Below the pieces are notes generated by a model, which was not told where the DNA came from, did not search any database, and saw only the letters and a program-made list of their open reading frames with translations. From Climacteris rufus (lineage: Eukaryota; Chordata; Aves; Passeriformes; Climacteridae), in the NCBI GenBank assembly GCA_013398175.1, contig VZRZ01005138.1, forward strand, positions 211,817-275,816: 64,000 nucleotides of DNA. Direction: 5' to 3'. Shown one piece after another: positions 12,008 through 23,084 of this stretch; the first letter of the stretch is position 1; each line of letters begins with the position of its first letter. The position numbers and the translations under genes were made by a program.

Positions 12008-14398
12008 GGAGTACAAAAATCTAATTGGAAGTGGTGTTGTTGAGAGGAGTGGGAGGGCTTAAGGTTGATATCCAATAACCACTAACTGTGTTCATCTGCT
12101 ATTTGTGTAAGTGAAGTACTTGGAAAAAGCAAGATGGCTTTTGGAAGAGCCTTTGCAATAATGTATAGAATACGTGTTGAAAACATTTTTATGTCCAGAA
12201 GAAAGGCCTGAATTTACTTTGTGCTTTCTTTTCTATTGTGACAATAACAAAACCTGGGTTTGCTTGGCAGATTTCCCCAAAAGAGGAGTACTGCCAGCTC
12301 TTGAAATGATAGACATATTTTTCTCATCTCTCTTTAAGTCTCCAGACTCTTTAAATATATTTGGATGTGTGCTCGACCTAAGCAGAGTGAAGCACTAAGT
12401 ATTCCAAGGGGTTTGTGACTTATGGGCCACGTTGGCTGGGCCACAGCATCATTGAATCCTGCCTCTGTTTTGTCTCTTGACTGTGTGCTGGTGTTACAGC
12501 TGGTGAGGGTACTCCAAATGCAGCACTCTCTGTGGTCCAAGGGGTAGCTTTTTGGGGAGGTGGTTCTGTGAACTGGATCATGGTTTCAAGCCCATTTTGT
12601 GCAAGCTGGAGGTGCCCCAAGATGCTTAGATGTTATTGTCCAGATTGTGACAGCTTCAGCTGGGTACCCTAGGCCCAGGCCACTTTTACACAGTTCTCAC
12701 CCTCCCACCAGATTTCTCTGCCCTGTAAGGATCCTCCTGTCTTGCATCCCTCTGCTGCTTCTGCAGAGCTGTGCCCTGGTGCCATGGGAAGAGTGGTACA
12801 CAGCTTCTGGCAATGCAGCACTTCCAAAGGTAAATGGGGAAAGTGCTGGTTTGTGTGCACCCAACAATTCTGGGCACTTTCCTTTAATGTTTTATGACAG
12901 AGGATATTATTGAGTTACCTAAAGTTTTGTGGCTCTCAGCTGTTTTCTTAGGGTTTTAAAATTATTTTTATTTTTTTGTATTTCTAGTCAATTGCTCAAT
13001 CTAGTGAGGTGGTTGGCCACATACAGACCAATATAAATGGTAATGGTAGCCTGACTGACTGGGGTGTAACCATGTTGATTGTAAAAAGCTGCTGCCAAAC
13101 ACATGGCTTTCACAGCATGTGCCAAGAACTCTTTTATTCCTGCGGCATCCTACAGCTAGAGGTAGGACGGACAGGATGTGAGTGAAAGAAGAGAGGCGAC
13201 ATAATGTTATCCTTGTCGAACAAGATGGAGCACTTCTGTTTATTCCTAGATACACAGGATTACATTTAGGACTCTTCAGAGAAGCAACCGCTAAAGTCAA
13301 TCCCACTTTCACCTAGAAAATGGACAGACTGTCTCTTGGTGACAAAGACCCTCTGACAGGCATCAGAGCAAGTGAAGCTTGCTGTGTCGCACTTTGTGGA
13401 AAATAAGATTGGACTCATTCTATCAATCTCCTTCTCTAAACCTCTTTCCTTTTTTTGTTCTGCTACACACCCCAGAGGACATGATGGTTATTGGATATAT
13501 TTGTTTGCTGTGTCAGACGAGTGAAAAGTTTTACTCTGATGTTGTGGCTTGTTCTGAGCTCCTGGTAGTGTCATGTTCAGCTGAGGCTCCCATTGGAGCC
13601 TGTGGGTGTGTGTGTGAGCACGTGCAGAAACTGCCTGTGCCTGCCAGGCACAGTGAGAGCTTGAGGCCATTGCTGTCTCATCTCCATGACAGATTTATTT
13701 TCCTCTGCATGGTTACGGAGACTCTTGCTCATGTTCTGTCCTTATTGGTGTCACTAACTCCCCCCCTTGAGTCTGATCTAATGCAGGCAGGAAAGTCTTT
13801 ACTGCTGCTGTTGGATTCCTTGGCTCTGTTCCCCTGCTGAATAGCGACTTGAATTTCTTGGCCTCTTGTCCAAGGTCCTGCTTTGCTGCTCCACAGCATG
13901 CCAGCCTTGTCTGGATTGCGGCATTTCCTGCAGCCATCAGTGCCCAGTGTGCAGGTGCCTTGCACCTTGCTCTGCTGCTCCTCCACTTCCTGCAGCTGCT
14001 TGGTGAGCTTGCAAAGCCTCCAGGAGACTTACAAATTCAGGTTTCTGTGGACTGACTATGAGAAAGTAAAACTTGCCATTAAATGTCTCTGTGCTTGTGG
14101 GCATCCTTAGTATCTTGTCTTATGTTTTCCTTCCTCCCTTGCCTTGTGTCCAGAAACATTCTGTCTGGAATGTTTCCAGTCTCTTTCCAGAGTGGGTCCT
14201 TAGGGGTGGCAGGACATGCACAGGTGAAGCAAACCTATTGTATTTACTTGGTGAAATTTGCTGTCTTTGGGTCTTGCTGGGGGAGTTTTCCCAAGGTTTC
14301 CCCAGGATGATGGAGGAAGTCCTGTCACTTGCTGAAAAAAATAAAAATGAGTCAATACTGATGGCTGGTGAACTGGAGTGTCTTACAGCTGGGGCGTG

Positions 14399-14415
14399 TT
14401 TTTTTTTTTTTTTTT
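14399..14415 (+). repeat. Poly-T run (T17) bordering a gap
   Basis: A run of 17 T leads directly into the N block. It explains the sequencing failure there. Confidence 0.9.
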
Positions 14416-14431
14416 NNNNNNNNNNNNNNNN
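14416..14431. other. Assembly gap (16 N)
   Basis: Sixteen N after a T17 run. Frames drawn across it are meaningless. Confidence 0.99.
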
Positions 14432-17400
14432 CCCAGTGAACCAGAAAATAGGCTCAGGACTAGGACTGCTTTTGAATGCTTATGCACAAGAATTTAAAAT
14501 GGAGCCAAAATCCCCTCTAAATAGGGCTCCTTGGCTTTCAGTTTAAAGAACATCTGAGCTTCATGAGTCTGTCACAACCCACACCCTGGCTGGTTTCTGC
14601 AGTCTGGTATCAAAACCTACTGAAGCTTTTCTTTCTTATAAACCAGCCTTTGGGAGCCATCACAGCCACTTTTGGCCAAACTGAAGATGTGCTGGTGGTC
14701 TGATAGCAGCCGCAGAAGGGGCTGTGAAGTGACCAGATACCCAGCTTAAAGCACTACATAAAACTGAAACTGCCCAAATCATTTAGAAGGAAAAGAGATT
14801 TGCCTCCTTGTGTTCACTGACTCTTTCCAATAAACCCAACTCAGACGAGTTTTGCAGTTTGAAAACACACATTTAACTCTGTACCTAGTTATTTAATGCT
14901 TGCTAGTGCATTAAGTGGAGAAAGTGTTACAAATGATTCTACTCTATTAGTAAATATACACATACTGTCCCAGAAAAGTCCTTCTCAAAAAAAGTTACCT
15001 TTATTTTGCTGTTCCCCGATCCTAGAATTTCCAGTAAGAACCAGACAGTACCTTAGGCTTCATTTAAATTGAACTACTTGGTATTTGTCTGCCACTTAAC
15101 CCAAATTCTTTCCAAAAAGTGCTGCCTGCTCATCCTGAAATGTTTAGGGTAGTGCCTGGTGCTGTCAACAGTAAATAACAGCCCAGGTAATGGAATTGAT
15201 TCTTGCTCAATGAAGAGATGTGAAGGAGTTAAAATTTCACAAAAATGGGCTGTAGATGGAAGTGAACTGTGCTGGTGCTGAGCCTCTGAGATCTATTAGT
15301 TTTGACAACCTCAGTTATTCTGGTGCTTCTCATCATCTGTAAAGTTAACAAGGGCTGATAAGAGATGATGAGGCACCACACGGGTTTGTGTTTCAGAACT
15401 TATAAATACCTCACAATACCATTTTTCCTACAATCAGATACATTAATTTGTCGACTGTGGATGTTGCTGACTATTCACTTGGTGCAGAGATTTAACAAAG
15501 GCACTGCAAGGATAAACATTTTTAAATCAGCAGATAGAAGCCATGGGTTGTGCTGTGTGCTCAGCTGTTACATGTTTTCAAATGCATGTTCTAATTTTAC
15601 TGAAATTGTTGATTTTTTTGACCTGTGTTCTTCCTTGAAAATATGATTCCCAGGCAACCTTCTCCTCCAGCTGTATTTCTATCCCTTTCATTGTGACTTG
15701 TTAATTTCATACTAGCGAGTCAGATACCTGAGGGTGAATTTAATTTGAAATAAATCTTACTCTTGGAAGAACAATTTTTACGAGGGGATCAAACAAGGTA
15801 ACGTACAGTTTTCTCAAGCTGCATGTCACCTGGAGATGCCTGCAACTCAAATTAAGTAAAGATGCTCTTCCAGTCAAAAAAGTCTATGAAATGTAGTGTG
15901 GACAAACTCTCCAAAGTAGTAGTTATTCTTGCTCCTGCTATAATAAGATGGAGCACACAAATATCACTTGATTAACAGCTGCAGTATTAATTTCCCTTTT
16001 TGGTTGCTTGACTCACAGCAAGAATCGTGTCAATGCAGCAGAGAAGCAATTAAATTGATTTTAATCTTTGTCAGAGAAGATAACATGCCTTTTTCTCTTC
16101 TCATTTAAATAATTAAAGTTTCAGCAGGTATTATTTCTGGCTTTAAAGAAATTGGTATCTTAATGTAATAGAATCCTTGTAATTATACACTTAATGGATC
16201 TTAATAAGTTAATCATGGTTTTTCATTTAAAATGTTTTTTTACTTATTAAACTTTTATTTGCTTTGATGGTTATGCTTTTAAGAGGGTAGAAAACATTAA
16301 AAAAATAAAGTTCTATAAAAAGCCTCACATCTTTTATTTTTTTCCATATTCCTACATGGCCTTCCAAATTCATTTTCAGTAGCTGAATTTCAACACATGC
16401 TTTAAAAATTCTTATCCAGTGAAGCTTTCTGTTATGCTACAGTTAATTATTTTGTTGAAAAAGCTTCATATAATGAGGACAAACAAATACTCTTTTATCT
16501 TTGTTGTAGTGCAAACTCCAATTCAGCAGGAGTATAGCAAATATTTCTTTGTCCTCTTTGATCCAAGCTGTTAGGCAGTATTTGGGGTCCTCCAGGTTAT
16601 TCCCATTAGGCAGGAGAATGGCTGGTGGAGTCAGGTGTGCCTTTGATGTGATGCTCTGTTTACCTGCAGCATGTATACAGCCCTTCTCTGCACCTCCTAA
16701 GGAGACACTCTCTTGCCTTGCACTCCTAAGCTTGCATGTTCAGGCAGCACTTTACCCCAAAATCTTTCTCTTCATAGTGATTTGACATGGAAAACTACAT
16801 TTATTTTTTTGTTTTGAATTTTCCCCCTCCTCCTTTGGCCAGCAGTCTTATGTTACTTGTTCTGGTTTTCTGGGTGACAGAGTCTTAACCCTTCTTGCTG
16901 AGAAAAAAACTGACCCAACAGCAAACCACTTTTCACTGTAGCATCCAAGGATGCTCCCTGCTCTGTAATGACCCACTTCAGACAGAAAAGGCTGTAGTAA
17001 AGTTTGTTTGCCTTTTAAAGAGGACAGATGCCCCAATCGGTCTAGGGAGGACTGTACCTGGGAAGACTTGACTCTTGGACTGTGTCCTGTGACTCCCCTG
17101 ACTCTTCCAGGGGCTGTGGTGAGCCCTTGGGGCTGTGATTACCTTGTACTCACCAGGGGCAGGGACTCACTGGTGCAGAGCCAACTCTTGCTTTGGAGTT
17201 GCAACCTGTGTCTCTTGTGGTTCCTCTTACAGTGGAAAGGGAGGGGAAGGGAAACAATATTGAAGATTAACTACTTTGCAGGGTTTAGTACAAAGGGCTC
17301 TAGAAATATTTGCAAAGTGAAGACGTTTCCATCTGGAAACGTTTACATTTTGAGAATTAAAATAATACAGAAAGACATAGTGACAGGTCATGTGGAGTTT

Positions 17401-20400
17401 CATTAAAAAATCACGAATGTGATTATAATATACTAATATACTTTCTATTCTATAAACAAAAACTGAAAACTCTTGTGCCTACTCTATGAATTACTAGAAG
17501 TTAACGAATCATTGAAATTGATCTTTTCCCATACAGTGAATTTGGTCATGCTCTTTGAGAATTCCCATTTGCTTAGTGACCTCAGTGGAAAATATTTTGT
17601 TTGTGATTAGCATGATTCAAATTTCTGAGTTTGCATTGAAATCAGTTACACCCTAGGTTTTTTTGTAAGAATTTTTTCCAAGTATAAATTACAGTAGTGA
17701 AGAGCAACACCACACATAAGCAGCAGGGAGCATACCAGCATCTGATTTATGTCCATGCTCAAGAGCAGCGCTGTATTTCTTATGTTTTTACTGCATATTA
17801 AGGTTCTTGTTATTTTTTTTCCTCTTTGTCTAGAAAAGTACTTTGTATTTGCTCTTTTATTTGAATAGATATAAAATCATCTCTTCTGAAATACCTTGTC
17901 ACCTGTGATTTGGAAGCTGTATTAAAAGTGGTAGGTTTCCTTTTCCTTGGATTTCATCACAGGTGATGGAAAAAATTTTGGCAGGGGCTAGACTTAACAG
18001 GTACTAAAACTATATGAGAGATGTTTGTGGTGCTTGTGGGTATTCCTATATCTCAGGATGAAATAATTCAACAAACCAGCAGGAAAGGCAGAGAAGCAGT
18101 TGTTCGCAGTCTCTCAGCCTGACTCTAATATCTCTGCAAGCAAAGCTATTGCAATGTTATTGCTGGACTCCCAGGATTTTAAGTGCTTTGCTTGGGAAAG
18201 GCCTTTTTGTATCTTTTGAGCTCTAGATATGGTTGTGTCTTTTCTTAGGTATGTCCACTTCAGGGAGAAAAATACATTTTTATAAAGCAAATAAAGGCTG
18301 CTGTTCTCTTCCATCTCCAGTTTATGAAAGGAAGAATTCCTCTTTTCTGTGCACAAATAACTTGTCTATGCAAGAGCCTGTAGCTCCATGACTCCAGTGA
18401 CACGTTTGTATTCTGCATAGGTGAAAAAATGCTCATCGTTGAACTTAAAATCTGTTTCATGGGGTCTAATACAATCAATTAACTTAGTCTCATCTCATTT
18501 ATATCACTGTGCCATATGGTGTGTGTGCAGGCAGAGATTTAGCCCAGGCAGAAGTTTTATGGAAGAGAATTGTGAATGGGGAAGTAAGGGAGAAACAGGT
18601 TAATCAACAGAGATGGGTTCTTGATAAATACATACTGTTTACCCTAAATAGGGAACAGATATGTAACAGATGCTGAAATCTTTAGCACATTTGGCAGCAT
18701 AAGATAGTTGATATCAGCAGAAGTATGAACAATATAACTGATGTAGCATATATGAAGGGATAGTCTTTAACTAAGACCCATGTTGGAAAAGATACCGCTT
18801 ATTGCCTTGCCTACCAAGTCATTACTGAGAGTGTTACAGGCAGTCTGCAGATAAAAGATAATACTATCTGAATGGCCAACATTAGCAATTACTGCCTATA
18901 TTGCTTCTTGTTTTTCCCCTTTCAAAATCTCTGCTCAAAATGATTGCAGCTGCTTCCTAGTGCAAGTTTTTGTAGGGCAAATCTACTTTGCCATGTATTC
19001 CTGATTGCATCCTAAGTTTTTGATCAGAAATATGGAGATATAAACATTTATCTAAATGATTTTTGAGACATGATTTTAAGAATAATCACTCTTGGCCATC
19101 CAGGTCTCTTAAATGTCAGCCAGTGGTTATCTATCAGTGCAGGAATTGTTTAACCTGTTTAGGCAAAGCCTTTGAACGCTGTTCTTGATTTGCTATGAAC
19201 ACAACTGAGAACGCTTTTGGCTTTACTGATGTACATGTTTCAGGCTGATTTCCTTATTTGTATAGTCCTTGCAGTGCCTCCTTACTTTTAGGACAAATCC
19301 AGAAGCTTCAAACTAGGATCTGAATCCTTGCTTTCAGTCAAAATTTCTGTAAGTCTGACCTTAAAATGGTTTGTGTAATGAAAATCACCTGGCAGCAGAT
19401 GTCATTGTCCTGATAGTTTTGTGGTATTTGATTAGGTACAATTAGGAACCAATTTGGCAAAACTCCTTCACCCTCCATATTAGACAGTCATATAAAATAT
19501 TATCATCAACAAAAATCCATGGAAAATGCTTCTAATGACTCTTTTATAAAAAAAATTTAAACACGCATATTGTACATAGAAAACCGTAAAATTGTCATCA
19601 CTGGGTGTATGCGTGTATGTGTTAATAATGCCCTCAGTAATCATGCACGACACACTGTTATCAGATGGCAAAAGATTCTCAATCTTCTTTGTCACTTCGT
19701 TTGTTTGAATATTTTATCTAGGAGTCAGGGATTGAAATCAGCTGTTGTTTCTCTGTTCAGGTGAAGCTGTGCTGCACCTTACTGCTTATCTGTAGCTGGG
19801 CTCAACAGCTTCAGAAGAAAAAGGGTTTTTGGTGGTGGGTTTTTTGTTTTTTCAGAAGCAAATTCAGTTTTCTTGTTAGTAGCATAGTTTAAAAGCATTT
19901 CTCAATTTTAGATGCAATAATGTCAGTCTAATAGTATCTTATCTGGCCTTAATCTACCTACTCAAGTAGTTTTAAGATGTGGTTTGATTGGTTTCAGGAA
20001 AAGGTGTCTATGGTATGGCTGTCTGATGATGGGAGAGCAGACCTGATGATCCATGCAGTCTTTACCCATTCTGCTTCCCCAGAACACTGAAGTTTGGGGT
20101 AAATCATATCTGACCAAGCAATGGAGCTCGCATCAAGGTGGCTCTGCTGAAAGGGTGCCTGGCCTAGGTGGCAGATCCACAGGTCTCCATTCCTGTGCAG
20201 CTTTCCATGACAAATATTGAAACATGTCTTGTGGGTTCCTGATGGTCTATGCCAACGAGCTGAGATGGAGCATTCGAGAGCTCAAACCTAGAAAATTAAT
20301 GGGTTGGCATTTCTGGTGTATTTACTTTTTGTGACCTGCAGGATACTAACAGCTTGTGCAGGAGGAAAAGGAAACCGAAATTTCAGGTTTCAGTCAGGCT

Positions 20401-21282
20401 TGGTTTTCAGCCTCTTAGGCTGCTGGCAGCACCAAACACCTCTGAGTAGCACCAACAGTGTGAACACAGTTTATAGTATAGTACATTTGTGTGCTCCAGG
20501 CTAAGCATGGCTGCTTTATTTTGCCCTCCTTGTGAAATGGCCCGTTCTCAATACTGGGATAGAAGGTGTTTAGAGTAGCAGTGGGAGGATGTAATGTGGA
20601 AATAGGTGTGATGAAGGGCAGGAATCTGTTAAAAAAGCCACAATTGTAGTTGCAGCACAGAGGTCTTTGGGGCATAGTGGTTATAGCAGTGGTAAGATGT
20701 GAGCCTCTGGGGAAGAAGTAGAGAATATGTACTGACAGTTAGACTTGCTTTTCTCTGCTTTTATTTATTTGTGTGAAGTTTTATAACAGTCACTGTTTTC
20801 TTTGCCCAGTATTAGGGTTTTATACTTTTTGTCCTGCAGTGCTTTGGTAGGGTGGTAGGCAGGGTAAAAGTGTGGGTGCTCCTTGGGAAAGGATAAATTA
20901 GCTGCACAGGAGACTTTCTTGTGTGCAAGGCTGCATACAATGGCTGCTCACTATTCAGCAGCTACACACAGTGTGATCCACCAACACTTACCTGGTGTAG
21001 TCTAGGGTCAGTGTCACAATATTCCATGGTTATGTAACGCTCTTGTTCCTGTGAAGTTTATCCTTACTTATGTGTCTGGTATGTGACCTCTTTGGCATTT
21101 GCATCTCCTCCTGCTTTCCATTTGAAACACTCAACTGCCCCGTTTGGCCCCTGTTTCCTTATGTCAGATATACTTGGGGCTTAGTAGCCACTTCTACTCA
21201 TTTGGGGTCTCCCAAGCAGAATTCCACAGCAGCCACTCTTTTTGGATAAGACTCAGCAATTCTGTCGCTTTGACCCCCCATA
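14432..21282. other. Unique AT-rich non-coding sequence
   Basis: Almost 7 kb with no recognised gene or repeat. A 132-codon frame (17008-17406, plus) has no familiar motif. A small perfect stem-loop lies at 17323-17342. The segment 16050-16450 is very AT-rich. Confidence 0.55.
17323..17342. repeat. Short hairpin ACGTTTCC / GGAAACGT
   Basis: Perfect 8-bp arms around the loop ATCT. Short, and likely to occur by chance. Confidence 0.6.
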
Positions 21283-21550
21283 TAGTCACAGAATAAGAGA
21301 ATCAATTAGGTTGGAAAAGACCTCTGAGATCATCAAGTCCAACCTATGGCCCAACATCACCCTGTCAACCAGACCATCAGTGCCATGTCCTGTCTTTCCC
21401 TAAACACTTCTGGGGACTCCACCACCTCTCTGGGCCATTTCAATGTCTGTCATCCAATGTCTAATGACCCTTTCTGTCAAGAATTTCTTCCTAATGTCCA
21501 ACATAAGCCTCCCCTGGTGCAGCTAAAAACTATGTCCTCTTGTCCTATCT
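21283..21550 (-). mobile_element. CR1 LINE, truncated 3' end
   Basis: The plus strand reads as the reverse complement of an avian CR1 3' untranslated region. It begins with degenerate copies of the terminal ATTCTRTG-type tail (GTCACAGAATAAGAGAATC), then AGGTTGGAAAAGACCTCTGA and GATCATCAAGTCCAACC. It continues through the stretch that in sense orientation encodes the conserved end (GACATTAGGAAGAAATTCTT, seen here reversed near 21480-21503). CR1 copies are normally 5'-truncated like this one. No open frame of its own remains. The subfamily was not determined. Confidence 0.9.
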
Positions 21551-22417
21551 CTATTCCTAGACTCTCCCCAGGTTTGATGCTTGCCTTATAGCTTTGGTTA
21601 CATGTGTTTGGGAAGAACAGAGTAATAAGGAATAGAAAATCCCTTAATCAAATGGATTTCTCATTTGTAAAGCTTTAATGAGAATGGGGAATTTGCGGGA
21701 CAGTGAAAATGTGATGGAGAATGTGGGCCCTGCTCTGTTTTTACGTTGTTGTGAACCTTTAGTGCATTTCTTCGAGCTTTCCTGTTGTGATGATAGTGGT
21801 AAATTTTGCTTTCACAGTGTCTATATGTAGAAAACTTGATGTTTCATTATTTGCTGGTTCACCTCTGCAGGACAATTTTCATGTCCACTCCCAATGTGTT
21901 TGTACAGTGACAACAACAGAGCCATAACTGGCGGATGGGTAACCCAGAACTGTCCTGTAGGTGACTCTGCTCCTCCACAGTGAAAGGTAAACCACAACTG
22001 GTCATCCACAAATGAAATTAAATTCTGAATTTTCAGAATATCACTCAAATACCATTGCAGTAACTTCTGCAGGCTCAGTCTATATGTCACTTTGTCCACT
22101 TTAAAATATGTTGCCTTCTTGTATCATTGAGAACAATGTGAGATACAAAATCTTTGGAAACATTGATGAAAAAGCTGTGCAAGTGCACCTGGTTGACCTC
22201 TTTCATTCCATTCCTTATATTTTCTGTTATATTGTATCATTTTTTATTTATCTCTTCACTAGTTAACTTCCCTTCTTTTTCATTGCTCATTATAAAGATT
22301 TTTTTTTTCTGAGCTTGTAGTACTTTTCATTCTACCCTGTGAACCTGTTTTGGTTTTGATTTGTGTCTGATTTGTTTGTTTTGTTTTTTTTTTCCCTTTA
22401 AATAATTGACTAAGAAA
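21551..22417. other. Unique sequence between two repeats
   Basis: Separates the minus-strand CR1 from the plus-strand LTR. Nothing recognisable is present apart from T-rich stretches near 22300 and 22380. Confidence 0.5.
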
Positions 22418-23084
22418 GAGTATGGTATTAGGCTGGTTTTGCCTGGGGTAGAGTTGATTTTCTTCACAGTAGCTGCTCTGGGGCTGTGTTTTGGATTTGT
22501 GCTGAAAACAGAGTTGATAACACAGGGATGTTTGAGCTATTACTGAGCAGGGCTTACACAGCATCAAGGCCCCTTCTGCTCCTCACCCCACCAGTGAGGA
22601 GACTGGGGGTGCACAAGGAGCTGGGAGGGGACACAGCCAGGACAGCTGACCCCACCTGACCAAGGGATATCCCAGATCATATGGAGTCATGCTCAGCACA
22701 TAAAGCTGGGGGAAGAAGGGACATTTGAGTGATTACACTGTGCTTTATGGTTTAATGGGCATAGTGGTATTTGGTCAAAGATTTGACTTGATATCAATGA
22801 TTCTGTGGTGGTGTCTGTCTTCCCAAGTCCCTGTTATGTGTGATGGAGCTCTGCTGTCCTGGGACTGTCTGCGTCCCTGCCTGCCCATGGGAAGTGCTGA
22901 ATGAATTCCTTGCTTTGCTTTGCTTGTGTGTATGGCTTTTACTTCCCCTATTACACTGTTTTTATCTCAACCCACAAATTTTCTCACTTTTACTTTTCTG
23001 ATTCTCTCTCCCATCTTGCCTGGGGGAGTGAGCAAGTGAGTGGCTGTGTGGTACTTAGTTGCCAGCAGGCATTAAACCATAACT
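22418..23084 (+). mobile_element. Solo LTR, avian ERVL-type
   Basis: The order of motifs matches a family that I recall as widespread in birds: GGCTGGTTTTGCCTGGGGTA near the start, then TGCTGAAAACAGAGTTGATA, TGAGCAGGGCTTACACAG, and a TATA-like CATAAAGCTGGGGGAAGAA (about 22699). These are followed by GTCTTCCCAAGTCCCTG, CTGCCTGCCCATGGGAAGT, a TTTGCTTTGCTTG run, a polyadenylation-like TATTACAC (degraded from TATTAAAC), TATCTCAACCCACAAATTTT and a terminal ATTAAACCATAAC. The outer ends are eroded and I could not find a clean target-site duplication, so the limits are good to about 5 bp. No gag/pol neighbour lies within the window. A CR1-like insert interrupts it (22735-22807). Confidence 0.85.
22735..22807 (+). 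mobile_element. Short CR1 3'-tail nested in the LTR
   Basis: Between GAGTGATT and GGTGTCTGTCTTCCC, which I expect to be nearly adjacent in this LTR family, lie about 70 bp. They read like a CR1 terminus: TATGGTTTAATGGGCATAG, then a TTGGACT-like AGATTTGACTTGATAT, ending in the CR1-type tail CAATGATTCTGTG. The usual segment complementary to GGTTGGAAAAGACC is missing, so the copy has an internal deletion. The identification rests on motif order recalled from memory. Confidence 0.5.

Larger units (their letters stand above)
11791..14398. other. Unique non-coding sequence
   Basis: Holds the NFI-type palindrome and neighbouring hairpin (11953-12007). The part 12400-14050 is less AT-rich and has several overlapping frames on both strands, including one of 153 codons (13379-13840). 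Its leucine/phenylalanine-rich translation simply reflects the T-rich strand. No family is recognised. Confidence 0.5.

Noticed and set aside
13379..13840. 153-codon plus-strand open frame
   Set aside because: The Leu/Phe/Ser-rich translation reflects a T-rich strand; overlapping minus-strand frames are equally open.
14073..14546. 157-codon frame crossing N bases
   Set aside because: The frame passes through a 16-N gap and a T17 run, so its continuity is not real evidence.
17008..17406. 132-codon plus-strand frame
   Set aside because: No motif, no splice pair at its edges, and composition shifts midway.
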